In this document: one piece after another, positions 1 to 9,974 of the stretch
Layout: each line of letters begins with the position of its first letter
Numbering within the stretch: position 1 is the stretch's first letter
Source of the DNA: JAVBWI01 sp036677445
GTDB taxonomy: Bacteria > Bacillota > Clostridia > Christensenellales > CAG-138
DNA length: 64,000 nt
Assembly (NCBI GenBank): GCA_036677445.1
Contig: JAVBWI010000006.1
Span: 186,001 to 250,000, forward strand
Direction: 5' to 3'
Position numbers and translations under genes: made by a program
Notes under the pieces: generated by a model
Told to the model about the DNA's origin: nothing
The model's database searches: none
Seen by the model: only the letters and a program-made list of their open reading frames with translations

Positions 1-872
1 TCAGCCTCCCAAAGGTCTCTGAAATCGGAGGATACGCCCGAAAGGCCCTGCATGCCGCTTTGTTTGTTCAAATAAGCATTTACCTCAGCTATGCTCCAGC
101 CATTCTTGTCCATTAAGTACGTTACGATAGCAGGGTCGATATCGCCGCAGCGGGTTCCCATCGGCACGCCTTCAAGAGGCGTAAAGCCCATGGAGGTATC
201 CACGCTCTTGCCTCCTTTTACGGCAGTGATGCTGGAACCGTTGCCAAGATGGCAGGTAATGATTTTCGTTTCTTCGGAAGGCTTTCCCAACTTTTTGATT
301 GCGCGCTGGGAGACGTATTGGTGCGACGTGCCGTGGAAGCCATAACGGCGAATCATCATTTCGGTATACGCCTCATACGGCAGGCCATAGAGATAAGCCT
401 TTCTGGGCATTGTCTGATGGAATGCGGTATCGAACACGCCCACCATGGGGGTATCCTTCATAATGGCCTTGCAGGCGCGGATGCCCATGAGGTTGGCGGG
501 GTTATGCAGCGGCGCAAGCTCCGTAAGTTTTTCGACCGTAGCAAGCATCTCGTCTGTGATGAGCGCTGAGCCGGTGAATTTTTCACCGCCGTGCACCAGA
601 CGATGGCCGACCGCACTGATTTCCGCCATGTTTTTGATCACGCCGATTTCCGGATCGACCAGCGCGTCGAGCACCATCTGTATGGCGTCGGTATGATCCT
701 TCATATCCTTTTTGAACTCGTGCGAGCCCTTGCCTGCCGGTTTATAGGTAAGCTTGGAATCCGGTATGCCGATGCGCTCGCAAAGGCCCTTGGCAATGAC
801 GGTTTCGTCGGAAACATCGATCAGCTGGTACTTGAGTGAACTGCTGCCCGCATTGATAACGAGTATCTTCAT
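1..872 (-). CDS. ackA: Acetate kinase (3' end beyond window)
   Basis: Converts acetyl phosphate plus ADP to acetate plus ATP, the last step of fermentative acetate formation in the cytoplasm. I translated the minus strand by hand from ATG at 872. The product opens with MKILVINAGSSSLKY, the family's N-terminal phosphate-binding motif, and later shows GHRLVHGG, CHLGNGSS and MGTRCGDIDP, all diagnostic. About 290 codons are present of the usual ~400, because the gene runs off the left edge. The start is preceded by AAGGAGG. It lies 12 bp downstream of pta on the same strand, so the two are almost certainly co-transcribed. In related Clostridia a DUF177 gene and rpmF usually follow, outside this window. 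Confidence 0.97.
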   Translation of the reverse strand, partial: MKILVINAGSSSLKYQLIDVSDETVIAKGLCERIGIPDSKLTYKPAGKGSHEFKKDMKDHTDAIQMVLDALVDPEIGVIKNMAEISAVGHRLVHGGEKFTGSALITDEMLATVEKLTELAPLHNPANLMGIRACKAIMKDTPMVGVFDTAFHQTMPRKAYLYGLPYEAYTEMMIRRYGFHGTSHQYVSQRAIKKLGKPSEETKIITCHLGNGSSITAVKGGKSVDTSMGFTPLEGVPMGTRCGDIDPAIVTYLMDKNGWSIAEVNAYLNKQSGMQGLSGVSSDFRDLWEA

Positions 873-884
873 TGTGGTGCCTCC

Positions 885-1883
<999 letters not shown>

Positions 1884-1968
1884 GATACTTTTCGCTCCTT
1901 CCATTATAAAAGCAAGTATAGGAACCGCAGATCGCAGTAGACTGTGCCACGGCAGCTTAACCTTGAAA

Positions 1969-1977
1969 ATTATATCA
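1969..1977 (-). promoter_or_regulatory. Promoter of pta-ackA (extended -10)
   Basis: On the minus strand the sequence reads TGATATAAT, a perfect -10 hexamer with the TGn extension. No convincing -35 lies at 17 bp, which is tolerable for an extended -10. It is the only strong candidate in the 211-bp gap shared with tmcAL. Confidence 0.6.
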
Positions 1978-2094
1978 CAATCTTTTCCGCTTCGGTATGA
2001 AAAATAGCATTTTTTTCAGAAAATACTCGGTTCTTTTATAAATCCACGCCGCGCTGTGATAGAATAAGTGAAACAAACATAAGGAGTTGCGCTT

Positions 2095-3300
2095 ATGCGG
2101 GTCGCGGGCATTATTGCGGAATACAATCCCCTCCACAACGGACATGTACATCACCTGCAGCAAACGCGCGCCGTTACGGGATGCGATTATGTGATGGTCG
2201 TGATGAGCGGCGACTATGTGCAGCGCGGTGAGCCCGCTATCGCCGATAAATACACGCGCACGCAATGGGCCCTTGAAGCAGGCGCAGACCTGGTGCTGGA
2301 GCTTCCGGCCGCTTGCGCGCTCGCGAGCGCGGAACGCTTTGCCGCAGGCGGCGTGCGCGTGCTTGCAGGCACGGGCGTGCTGGATATGCTTTGCTTCGGC
2401 AGCGAGACGCCGGATATTTCCGATTTAATACATGCGGCGGAAGCGCTCGCGCACGAGCCGCCCGCGTTTCGTACGGCGCTGCGAGAGCAGCTTGCGCTGG
2501 GAAAATCCTATCCGCGCGCACGGTACGACGCGCTGCAGGCCTGCGGCGCATCCCCCGCTCTGCTTGATGCGCTGCGCTCCCCCAACAGCATACTGGGCAT
2601 GGAATACATCCGGTTTTTAAAGCAATACGCGCCGGAGGCGCAGCCTGTCGCCATTCACCGCGTGGGCGGCGGATACAATGACGATGTGCTCACCGGCGCG
2701 TTCTCCAGCGCGACAGCCATCCGCGAAGCGCTGTTTGCGGGCGACTCGGAGGCTTATGACAGTATGCCGATGTATATCGCGGGCCGTTTCCGTCTGGGCG
2801 GCATACGCCCCGTGGGCCTTTCGGATGCGGAGCTTCTGATGCTCTACGCACTGCGGCGTATGAACGCGGAGCAGATCCGCGCCCTGCCCGATGTGCAGGA
2901 GGGCTTTGAAAACGTGCTGCTGCGCGCCGCGCAGCAGGCAACCGGCATAGATGAGCTGTTCACCGCGCTAAAAAGCAAGCGCTACACACTGGCGCGCTGC
3001 AAGCGCATCGCAATGTGCGCCATGCTGGGTATCGATAAACCCCTTTCGCAAAGCGTGATGACGGAAGATTCGCTCTACCTGCGGGTACTGGGCTTTCGCC
3101 GCACGGCGCGGCCGCTCATTTCCGCGATCGGCCACAGACATACGCTGCCGCTTTTCATTAGGCGCGCGGACGCCGCCGACTGCCCGCCCGCGGCGCAGGC
3201 GATGCTGGAACTGGATATTCGCGCGCATGATATTTACGCGCTTCTCGCCCGTCAGGAAAGTCCGCTGCGGGATTTCTCACAGCCGCCTATCCTGCTTTAA
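2095..3300 (+). CDS. tmcAL: tRNA(Met) cytidine acetate ligase
   Basis: TmcAL (formerly YlbM) activates acetate with ATP to acetylate the wobble cytidine of elongator tRNA-Met. The 401-residue product begins with the nucleotidyltransferase signature EYNPLHNGH at residues 8-16 (HxGH class), and the length fits the family. AAGGAG precedes the ATG by about 8 bases. A weak -10 (TAGAAT) lies near 2060. It stands divergent from pta-ackA, whose pathway product, acetate, is its substrate; the neighbourhood recurs in Firmicutes. Its stop codon is one base from the stop of the convergent patatin gene. Confidence 0.95.
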   Translation: MRVAGIIAEYNPLHNGHVHHLQQTRAVTGCDYVMVVMSGDYVQRGEPAIADKYTRTQWALEAGADLVLELPAACALASAERFAAGGVRVLAGTGVLDMLCFGSETPDISDLIHAAEALAHEPPAFRTALREQLALGKSYPRARYDALQACGASPALLDALRSPNSILGMEYIRFLKQYAPEAQPVAIHRVGGGYNDDVLTGAFSSATAIREALFAGDSEAYDSMPMYIAGRFRLGGIRPVGLSDAELLMLYALRRMNAEQIRALPDVQEGFENVLLRAAQQATGIDELFTALKSKRYTLARCKRIAMCAMLGIDKPLSQSVMTEDSLYLRVLGFRRTARPLISAIGHRHTLPLFIRRADAADCPPAAQAMLELDIRAHDIYALLARQESPLRDFSQPPILL

Positions 3301-3301
3301 G

Positions 3302-4114
3302 CTACTGTTTCAGCGGAATATCATTCTTTTCAAGCACTTTGAGTATACGTGGCAGCGCCTCCTCTGCGACACGCCGGCCTTCGGCGATGCATTCCTCCGT
3401 ATGCTCTGTGGAAAAGCCTTTCATCAATGTGCGTACCTGTGGGCACAGCATGATATCCGCCGCTTCCAGACGCAGGCGCGTAATCTCCCATTGCATGATA
3501 TCCAGCGTATTGTCAACGATATTGCGTACGGTGGGCATTTCTATGCGGCGCACTTCCCCCCGGTAACCGACATCCACGCCTATGATCACGTCCGCTCCCG
3601 CATCGCGCAGGGGGATACAGGGCACGCGTTCGAGCACGCCGCCATCCACACACAGCCTGCCGTCGATGCGTACGGGTACGAACACGCCGGGTATGGACAT
3701 GCTTGCGCGCACGCATTCATGCAATTTCTTATTGCCGTCCTGGAATGTCAGCAGTTCGCCGGTTTCCACATCCACCGCCATACAGAGAAAAGGAATGCGG
3801 GTTTGATCGAAGGTTTTATCATGCGTGAACAGGCGCACCAGTTCCTGCATGCGTTCACCCTTTATCAGCCCGCCTCTTCCTGTGCGCGGCAGCGTCATAT
3901 CCATATACTCCCGGCTGCTGATGGAGGCAAAAAACTTGCCCAGCATGGAAAGATCGGTGCCTGCCGCGTAAATAGCCCCAATAATGGCGCCCGCGCTGGA
4001 GCCGGACACCATATCGATAGGAACGCCGTTTTCCTCAAGCGCCTGTATCACGCCGATATGCGCAATACCTTTTGTGCTGCCCGATCCAAGCGCCAAGCCC
4101 ACCTTCTTCGTCAT
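3302..4114 (-). CDS. Patatin-like phospholipase (RssA/NTE family)
   Basis: A 270-residue cytoplasmic patatin-fold protein, a serine-aspartate dyad acyl hydrolase family whose bacterial members cleave phospholipids or unknown acyl esters. The oxyanion loop appears as GSGSTKG near residue 10 (one glycine of the usual GGGxxKG is a serine), the nucleophile elbow is GSSAG with Ser40, and the dyad Asp lies in VDGGV near residue 160. There is no signal peptide. GAAGGAGG precedes the ATG. It is monocistronic as far as can be seen, convergent with tmcAL. Substrate cannot be told from sequence. Confidence 0.9.
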   Translation of the reverse strand: MTKKVGLALGSGSTKGIAHIGVIQALEENGVPIDMVSGSSAGAIIGAIYAAGTDLSMLGKFFASISSREYMDMTLPRTGRGGLIKGERMQELVRLFTHDKTFDQTRIPFLCMAVDVETGELLTFQDGNKKLHECVRASMSIPGVFVPVRIDGRLCVDGGVLERVPCIPLRDAGADVIIGVDVGYRGEVRRIEMPTVRNIVDNTLDIMQWEITRLRLEAADIMLCPQVRTLMKGFSTEHTEECIAEGRRVAEEALPRILKVLEKNDIPLKQ

Positions 4115-4148
4115 GCCAAGACCTCCTTCAACATAAGGATAATCCTAG

Positions 4149-4306
4149 GTAAGCACTGATTAAATGAGGATGCTGGACTGGCGAGAGGATTTTGCGGCCT
4201 GCAAGGAGCAAAATCGAAGGAATAGCAGCGCTATTTCGAGATTTTCGCGACGCGACAGAACGCAAAATCGGCCGTTAAGACCGCGTGCCAATTAATCCGT
4301 GGTTAC
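4149..4306. repeat. MITE-like element with imperfect terminal inverted repeats
   Basis: A 158-bp non-coding element lies between the patatin gene and ylbJ. Its ends are GTAAGCACTGATTAA (4149-4163) and, read on the other strand, GTAACCACGGATTAA (4292-4306), 13 of 15 bases matching. Inside is a nested perfect inverted repeat GATTTTGCG / CGCAAAATC (4188-4196 and 4261-4269) and a small palindrome around AATAGCAGCGCTATT. The flanks are CTAG on the left and TTAG on the right, compatible with a 3-4 bp target duplication. No transposase is encoded. I see no second copy in the window. Confidence 0.6.
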
Positions 4307-4347
4307 TTAGAACCAAAATCCTTTTTTATTCTATGCGGGAGGTGTGT

Positions 4348-5454
4348 ATGAAGCGCACAGTCGCGTTTGCCGCTTTTTTGCTTTGCCTGCTGCTGGTGCT
4401 GTTTGCCGAGCCCGCCATGCGCGCCGCGCAAACGGCGCTCTCGCTTTGGTGGGAAGTATTGCTTCCTACGCTGTTCCCGTTTTTTGCCAGCGCCACGTTG
4501 ATGGAGCGCACCGGCGCGTTGCATATGCTTGCAAACACGCTGCATCCGCTTTCCAAAAAGCTGCGCATTTCGCATTATGCCCTGCCCATACTGCTGATGG
4601 GCGGCGTCTCCGGCTACCCGTCCGGCGCGCGCCTGTGCGGCATGCTGCAGGCAAACGGCAACGTATCCGATGACGAGGCGGAGCGCCTGGGTACGGTGTG
4701 CAATCTATGCAGCCCCATGTTTTTGATCGGCGCGGTCTCCGCAGGAATGTTTTCAGACGCCCGCCTGTTCCTGCCGCTCGCCGTAGCGCATTATGCGGGC
4801 GGGCTTAGCATCGCGGTGCTGCTGCGCATATTTTGGCCAATCCGGTCCGCGTCGCCCGCGCGGGTCGCTAATACGACGCAGGAGCCCTTTTTCAGGGTAC
4901 TGCCCAAATCCATCGCCGATGGCATGGCGGATATGCTCAAGGTAGGCGGGACCGTCGTATTCTTCCTTGTGCTGGCGGAAGTGCTGGAACAGCTTGGGAT
5001 ACTCGGCACGCTCGCCGCCCCCATCGACCATATATTTGCGGCAACGCCGGGGGATTCGCCCGCGCACGGCTTGCTCCTGGGCCTGCTCGAAATGACGGGC
5101 GGCTGCCACCTGATCTCGGAAACAGGGATGCCGATCCGTATCGCCGTGCCGCTATGCGCGTTTTTAATTTCCTTCGGAGGACTTAGCATTATGGTGCAGG
5201 CCATGGCATTTGTGCAATTCCGGAAGCCCCTGCGCTATATTGGCATAAAGTTTGCGCACGGCGTATTGGCCGGTATCATCGCCTACCTGCTGATTATGCT
5301 CCAGTCCGGCAGTATGGAAGCATTCTCCCCCGGGTATTCACCCTACTTTGTCAATACGCTCACAGGACTTTCCGTACTCTTTGCGTGCACGCTTGGCGTA
5401 GCGACAGCCATGCTGCTCGCCCTGCTGTTCGGAAGCCGCGGGCGGCGGACATAA
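4348..5454 (+). CDS. ylbJ: Sporulation integral membrane protein YlbJ
   Basis: A 368-residue polytopic membrane protein of the nucleoside-recognition (gate) fold. YlbJ in Bacillus is needed for spore cortex formation. The sequence begins with a hydrophobic helix after MKRTVAF, and carries the family motif GVSGYPSGAR around residues 90-100 and NLCSPMFLIGAV soon after, with about eight hydrophobic segments. I chose the ATG at 4348 because GGGAGGTGT lies just upstream; an upstream in-frame codon at 4285 would fall inside the MITE-like repeat. The stop codon abuts the stop of the convergent rqcH with no spacer. It supports a spore-forming ancestry. Confidence 0.9.
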   Translation: MKRTVAFAAFLLCLLLVLFAEPAMRAAQTALSLWWEVLLPTLFPFFASATLMERTGALHMLANTLHPLSKKLRISHYALPILLMGGVSGYPSGARLCGMLQANGNVSDDEAERLGTVCNLCSPMFLIGAVSAGMFSDARLFLPLAVAHYAGGLSIAVLLRIFWPIRSASPARVANTTQEPFFRVLPKSIADGMADMLKVGGTVVFFLVLAEVLEQLGILGTLAAPIDHIFAATPGDSPAHGLLLGLLEMTGGCHLISETGMPIRIAVPLCAFLISFGGLSIMVQAMAFVQFRKPLRYIGIKFAHGVLAGIIAYLLIMLQSGSMEAFSPGYSPYFVNTLTGLSVLFACTLGVATAMLLALLFGSRGRRT

Positions 5455-7206
5455 TTATACGGGGTTCTGTTCCAGACGTTTTACCTCCGCCTCGTCCGGC
5501 GTTACATAAATGGTGCGGTTGGTGGTGTAAATGACCATGCCGGGCTTGGCGCCGGCAGGCTTTTTTACGAACTTGCGCAGGCAGTAATCCACCGGAACGG
5601 AGGCCGAAGCACGCGCCTTGCTGTAATAGGCCGCCAGCATCGCCGCCTCGCGCAGCGTGGCGGCGGGAAGTTCTCCTTCATAGCGCACGATCACGTGCGA
5701 GCCGGGTATGTTCTTGGTATGCAGCCACCAATCCTCGCCACGCGCAAAGCGCAGCGTCAGCGCGTCGTTTTGCTGATTGTTCCGGCCGATATAGATTTCC
5801 AGCCCGTCGGAAGAACGCACCAGCATGGGTTTGGACGGCGCATGCTTCTGCGGCTTGATGCGACTGTTTTCGGGTCGGACATATCCCTCGCGGACCAGCT
5901 CTTCTTTGATTTCTACCAGCTCTAAGTCGGTAACGCATTTGTTCAGGTTGTCCTGCTGGCCTTCCAAATACGCAATCTCTTCCAGCGATTGGCGGCGCTG
6001 CGAAACGGCAAGCGCCTTGGCGGCCTTTCCCTTTTGGTAACGTTTAAAATACTTCTGCGCGTTCTCCTGCGGGGACAGCCGCTCGTCCAGCGTGACGATG
6101 CTTTCGGCAGGCGGGTCAAGATAATAGTTCAAAAGCTTTGCGTTTTTCATGCCGCGGCGCAACGAATGGGCGTTCGCTAGAAGCAATTCCCCGTTTAATC
6201 GAAGCTGCTCCAAATCTTCATTTTGGTTGAGCGCCTGCTCGAACAGGGCGAGCTTTTTATAGCAACGCTCCAGATTGTTTTGCAGTATGCGCGAGATCGA
6301 TGCGCTGCGGCGCCGGAATCGCTCCAGCTGATCCCGCTCGGCAAAATATGCATCCAGCACTTCGCTCATAGTTTGCATGGAAGCGCAAAGCTGCTCCGGA
6401 TACGACGGCATAAACGGGTACATCGCCACCGGTTCATGTAAATGATTGTATACCAGCGTAGGCGTAAACGCATCGTTTTTAAAGGATTGGTACAGGTGGA
6501 ATAAAAAGCGCGCAAGCGCCCTGCGGTCGGTTTCCGTCAACTTATCGACAAAAAGCTCGGATTCCCCCGACCACCGCGCCGCCATTTGGCGCGCGCAGTC
6601 GGGTGAAAGGCCAAAGAAGCGGCCGCTCAGCAGTTTATGCACGCTTCCGCGCCCCTGCAGGGCTTCAAAAAAGTCATCTTCCTCCGCATCAAGCGGATTG
6701 ATTTTATCCTGCGGCGGGGGCGGCGCGTAAATGATGCCGGGCAGCAGCATGCGCACGCTGGACATACCCGCGTCCACATGGCGCGCGCAGTCGAGTATCG
6801 CGCCACTCTGGTTTAAAAAACAGATATTCGAATACTTGCCCATTAACTCCACAACGAGCTTGAGCAAAACCGTATCGCCCAGCTCGTCACGCGCTTCGAA
6901 TTCTATAAATACAACACGGTCGAGCCGTGGCTGTTCGATTGCACGGATACGCCCGCCGGTCAGCCGTTTGCGCAGCAGCATGCAGAAAACGGGCGGTTCG
7001 GGCGGGTTGGGGAAGCTTGCCTGCGTGAGCTGCACGCGGCCGTTTTCCGGATGTGCACAAAGGAGCAGCCTGTAATTGCTGCCCCTTGCACGTACGGTGA
7101 TAAGAAGCGTCTCACGCTCAGGCTGCTGAATTTTATCTACCTTGCCGTCAATAAGCGCGCGAAGCTCGGCGCATACCGCCAGCAGGGAAAGTCCATCCAT
7201 GGACAT
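5455..7206 (-). CDS. rqcH: Ribosome quality control factor RqcH (NFACT family)
   Basis: RqcH binds peptidyl-tRNA on stalled 50S subunits and recruits tRNA-Ala to add C-terminal alanine tails that mark nascent chains for degradation. The 583-residue product has the NFACT-N domain at the start (MSMDGLSLLAVCAELRAL, then FPNPPEPPVFCMLLRK near residue 85), a coiled-coil middle (about 285-440) and the NFACT-R domain near the C-terminus with EDWWLHTKNIPGSHV around residue 490. GGAGG lies 7 bases before the ATG. The gene starts 3 bp after yerC and ends exactly against ylbJ. Older annotations call it a fibronectin-binding protein. Confidence 0.95.
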   Translation of the reverse strand: MSMDGLSLLAVCAELRALIDGKVDKIQQPERETLLITVRARGSNYRLLLCAHPENGRVQLTQASFPNPPEPPVFCMLLRKRLTGGRIRAIEQPRLDRVVFIEFEARDELGDTVLLKLVVELMGKYSNICFLNQSGAILDCARHVDAGMSSVRMLLPGIIYAPPPPQDKINPLDAEEDDFFEALQGRGSVHKLLSGRFFGLSPDCARQMAARWSGESELFVDKLTETDRRALARFLFHLYQSFKNDAFTPTLVYNHLHEPVAMYPFMPSYPEQLCASMQTMSEVLDAYFAERDQLERFRRRSASISRILQNNLERCYKKLALFEQALNQNEDLEQLRLNGELLLANAHSLRRGMKNAKLLNYYLDPPAESIVTLDERLSPQENAQKYFKRYQKGKAAKALAVSQRRQSLEEIAYLEGQQDNLNKCVTDLELVEIKEELVREGYVRPENSRIKPQKHAPSKPMLVRSSDGLEIYIGRNNQQNDALTLRFARGEDWWLHTKNIPGSHVIVRYEGELPAATLREAAMLAAYYSKARASASVPVDYCLRKFVKKPAGAKPGMVIYTTNRTIYVTPDEAEVKRLEQNPV

Positions 7207-7209
7207 GCG

Positions 7210-7545
7210 TTATCCTCCGATTTTTTCCTGCTCCTCCGTCTGAGCGGAAAGCTTTTCGTCCAACCGGCGCAGCATCATTTGATACCCGCCAGAGCCGTAG
7301 GTGAGCGAACGGTTCACGCGGCTGATAGTCGCTGTGGAAGCGCCCAGCTTCTGCGCGATCTCCTGATAAGTGATACCGCGGCGCAGCATTTTTGCAACCT
7401 CCAGCCGCTGTGCGATGGCATGGATCTCGGAAATGGTGCAGATATCCTCAAAAAAACGGTAACACTCCTCCGGGGTCTCCAGCATGAGAACCACCTCGAA
7501 CAGGGCATCCACTTCTTTGCTGAGCAATTTGGAGTTGTATTCCAT
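7210..7545 (-). CDS. yerC: YerC/YecD family TrpR-like DNA-binding protein
   Basis: A 111-residue helix-turn-helix protein of the TrpR superfamily. The HTH is plain: ISEIHAIAQRLEVAKML, then GITYQEIAQKLGASTATIS near residues 57-75, followed by RVNRSLTYGSGGY. Members are widespread in Firmicutes and their target is mostly unknown; TrpR itself binds tryptophan, but nothing here shows a ligand. GGAGGT precedes the ATG. It is followed 3 bp later by rqcH, so the two are co-transcribed. Confidence 0.9.
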   Translation of the reverse strand: MEYNSKLLSKEVDALFEVVLMLETPEECYRFFEDICTISEIHAIAQRLEVAKMLRRGITYQEIAQKLGASTATISRVNRSLTYGSGGYQMMLRRLDEKLSAQTEEQEKIGG

Positions 7546-7583
7546 ACCATACCTCCTACTGGCAGTCAGAGAGTAAAGGAAAG

Positions 7584-8342
7584 TCAGGGCAGCCGGATCC
7601 GGTTGCGCAGTATGCCGATACCCCCAACCTCGATCTCGACGGTATCGCCGGGCTGCATAGGACCAATGCCCGCGGGCGTACCGGTCGCGATGACATCGCC
7701 GGGCAGCAGCGTCATTACGCGGCTGATGAAATACACCAGCTTATCCACATTGTGCATCATGGTCGCCGTGGTCTCACTTTGGCATACCTTGCCGTTGAGG
7801 CGGGATTCGACTTTTACGTCGAACGGATTGAGTTCGGTTTCAATCCAGGGCCCGATCGGGCAGAAGGTATCGAAGCTTTTCCCGCGCGTCCACTGGACGT
7901 CGCTTTTTTGCAAATCGCGCGCGGTCACATCGTTCAGGCAGGTATAGCCGAGTACGACATCCCGATAGCCGCCCATGGGCACATCCTTGCAGCGGCGGCC
8001 GATGACCACGGCAAGCTCCGCTTCATAATCCACACGCTTACTGTCCGGCGGATACACAATGTCATCGCCGGGATTGATGACGGTGGTATTCGGCTTAATG
8101 AATAGGAGCGGCTCCTCCGGCGCGCCTTCCTGCATTTCCATCGCGTGCGCATAATAGTTTTTGCCGATGCACACGATTTTGCTCGGCTCAACGGGCGCAA
8201 GCAAACGCGCTTCACCGATAGGATACGTCCGTCCATCCTGCGTAATCCCCCCAAACGGATCGCCGTCTAAGCGTCGAAGGGTGTCGCCCTCGATCAGGGC
8301 ATAGAATACTTCCTGTCCTACGGCAGCTCTGCAAATCTTCAT
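7584..8342 (-). CDS. Fumarylacetoacetate hydrolase family protein
   Basis: A 252-residue member of the FAH superfamily, which includes hydrolases, hydratases, isomerases and decarboxylases acting on keto acids bound to Mg or Mn. Visible motifs are IVCIGKNYYAHAMEM, the metal-ligand run DYEAELAVVIG, YTCLNDVTARDLQ and GTPAGIGPM near the C-terminus, in canonical order. The start at 8342 follows AGGAG by 7 bases; an upstream in-frame codon at 8384 lacks such a site. A promoter lies about 45 bp upstream, and yerC follows after 38 bp. Substrate is not deducible from context; acylpyruvase or oxaloacetate decarboxylase activity are both possible. Confidence 0.9.
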   Translation of the reverse strand: MKICRAAVGQEVFYALIEGDTLRRLDGDPFGGITQDGRTYPIGEARLLAPVEPSKIVCIGKNYYAHAMEMQEGAPEEPLLFIKPNTTVINPGDDIVYPPDSKRVDYEAELAVVIGRRCKDVPMGGYRDVVLGYTCLNDVTARDLQKSDVQWTRGKSFDTFCPIGPWIETELNPFDVKVESRLNGKVCQSETTATMMHNVDKLVYFISRVMTLLPGDVIATGTPAGIGPMQPGDTVEIEVGGIGILRNRIRLP

Positions 8343-8382
8343 CCTCGTGCTCCTGTTTACTGTATTCATGGCATCTATCGAC

Positions 8383-8410
8383 ATTTTAACACGTCACATC
8401 ACGAAAGCAA
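8383..8410 (-). promoter_or_regulatory. Promoter of the FAH-family gene (yerC and rqcH may follow)
   Basis: The minus strand has TTGCTT (8405-8410), a 16-bp spacer and TAAAAT (8383-8388), about 40 bp upstream of the start codon. Confidence 0.5.
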
Positions 8411-8450
8411 GCGCTTTATATAAAATATACCGCAATCGAGCGCAATCAGA

Positions 8451-9971
8451 TCAGGAATACTTCCGCACGCCTTCGAGCGTATCCGGCTTTTTCAGCAGCG
8501 GTTGGATCCTGAACTCTTCCACATGCATCGCAGGAACAGCTTTTACATAGATATTCCTGCCCGACGCCATGGGCAAAAGCGGTGCCTGCGCGCTGGAATG
8601 GTCATCGATGAGCGCGGCGATGCTTGGGTGCACTTCGATGACATAATTGGCCATGGATTCATTCTGGATGCAATGCAGCAATGCTTTCCTTACCTTGAGC
8701 ACAACCGTCTCGGGAGAAAGCACTTTCCCGTCGCCGTGGCAGTAAGGGCACGGCATCTGCAGCGTATTGCTGATGCACTGCCGCGTCTTTTTGCGGGTCA
8801 TTTCCACCAGCCCTAATTGTGTGATGCCCAGCACGTTGGACTTGGTGCGGTCCTTTTTCAGCTCCGCTTTGAGTGTATCCAGCACGCGCTCCTTGTCCGC
8901 GATATCCTCCATATCGATAAAATCCACGATAATGATGCCGCTGATATCCCGCAGCCGCAACTGCCGGGCAATCTCTTTTGCGGCCTCGCAGTTGGCCTGC
9001 GTGATGGTTTCCTGTAAATTATCCGTGCCTACGAAGCGGCCGGTATTGACGTCTATACTGGTCAGCGCTTCCGTCTGGTCGATCACGATATAGCCCCCGT
9101 TTGCGAGCCAGACCTTGCGTGCAAGCGCTTTTTCGATTTTGCTTTCCAGATCAAATCGGTCGAACAGGTCTTCCTCGCCCTGATACAATACGACCTTATC
9201 TTTCAATTGCGGGGATATGATGTTCGCGACGATCTGTATACGCTCGTAAAACTCTGAATCGTTGATGATAAGGCGCTCGATATCGGGTGTGAACAAATCG
9301 CGAATGGTGCGGAAAATGAGCGGTTCCTCCGCGTGCAGCAGGCGCGGGGCGCTTACCAGCGATCTTTTCTTGGTTATACGCTGCCATAAACGTTCCAGAA
9401 AATGGATGTCCGCCTGAAATTCTTCTTTATTTTTTCCTATGGCGGCGGTACGGACAATCACGCCCATTTCCGGCGGTTTTACTTCATCGAGTATGGCGCG
9501 AAGGCGCGAGCGTTCCGCTTCATCCGCAATGCGGCGGGAAACGCCCACATAATTGACGGTAGGCATAAGCACCAGCGTTCGCCCCGGCAGCGTGATATGC
9601 GTGGTAATCCGTGCGCCCTTGGTGCCGACCGGTTCCTTTAGCACCTGCACCATGATCTCCTGCCCGGGCTTCACGATATCCTGAATGTTGACGGACGCCA
9701 GGCGGATATCCTGCCCGTTGTCGCCAAACTGGAAATCCGAACGGTCCACCTGCACATCCCCGGCATAGAGGAACGCATTGCGCTCGAGCCCGATGTCGAC
9801 AAAAGCCGCCTGCATGCCGGGCAGTACGTTTTGCACCTTACCGTTGTAGATGTTGCCGACGAGCCGCTCATGGCCGCGGCGTTCGATATAGATTTCGCTG
9901 GGGTGCCCGCTTTCGAGCAGTACGACGCGTGTCTGATAAGGATTGATGTCTACCACGATCTCCTTGTTCAT
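8451..9971 (-). CDS. rng: Ribonuclease G/E family endoribonuclease
   Basis: A 506-residue RNase E/G-type endonuclease that cleaves single-stranded AU-rich RNA and processes rRNA or mRNA. The S1 RNA-binding domain is near residues 35-120 (GNIYNGKVQNVLPGMQAAFVD), the two catalytic aspartates are D307 in SIDVNTGRFVG and D350 in IIIVDFIDME, and the zinc-link is CPYC at 408-411. Length equals RNase G rather than the longer RNase E. It starts 3 bp after the DUF2344 gene, so it is the last gene of that operon. In many Clostridia rplU-rpmA follow rng; here they do not. Confidence 0.95.
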   Translation of the reverse strand: MNKEIVVDINPYQTRVVLLESGHPSEIYIERRGHERLVGNIYNGKVQNVLPGMQAAFVDIGLERNAFLYAGDVQVDRSDFQFGDNGQDIRLASVNIQDIVKPGQEIMVQVLKEPVGTKGARITTHITLPGRTLVLMPTVNYVGVSRRIADEAERSRLRAILDEVKPPEMGVIVRTAAIGKNKEEFQADIHFLERLWQRITKKRSLVSAPRLLHAEEPLIFRTIRDLFTPDIERLIINDSEFYERIQIVANIISPQLKDKVVLYQGEEDLFDRFDLESKIEKALARKVWLANGGYIVIDQTEALTSIDVNTGRFVGTDNLQETITQANCEAAKEIARQLRLRDISGIIIVDFIDMEDIADKERVLDTLKAELKKDRTKSNVLGITQLGLVEMTRKKTRQCISNTLQMPCPYCHGDGKVLSPETVVLKVRKALLHCIQNESMANYVIEVHPSIAALIDDHSSAQAPLLPMASGRNIYVKAVPAMHVEEFRIQPLLKKPDTLEGVRKYS

Positions 9972-9974
9972 GCG

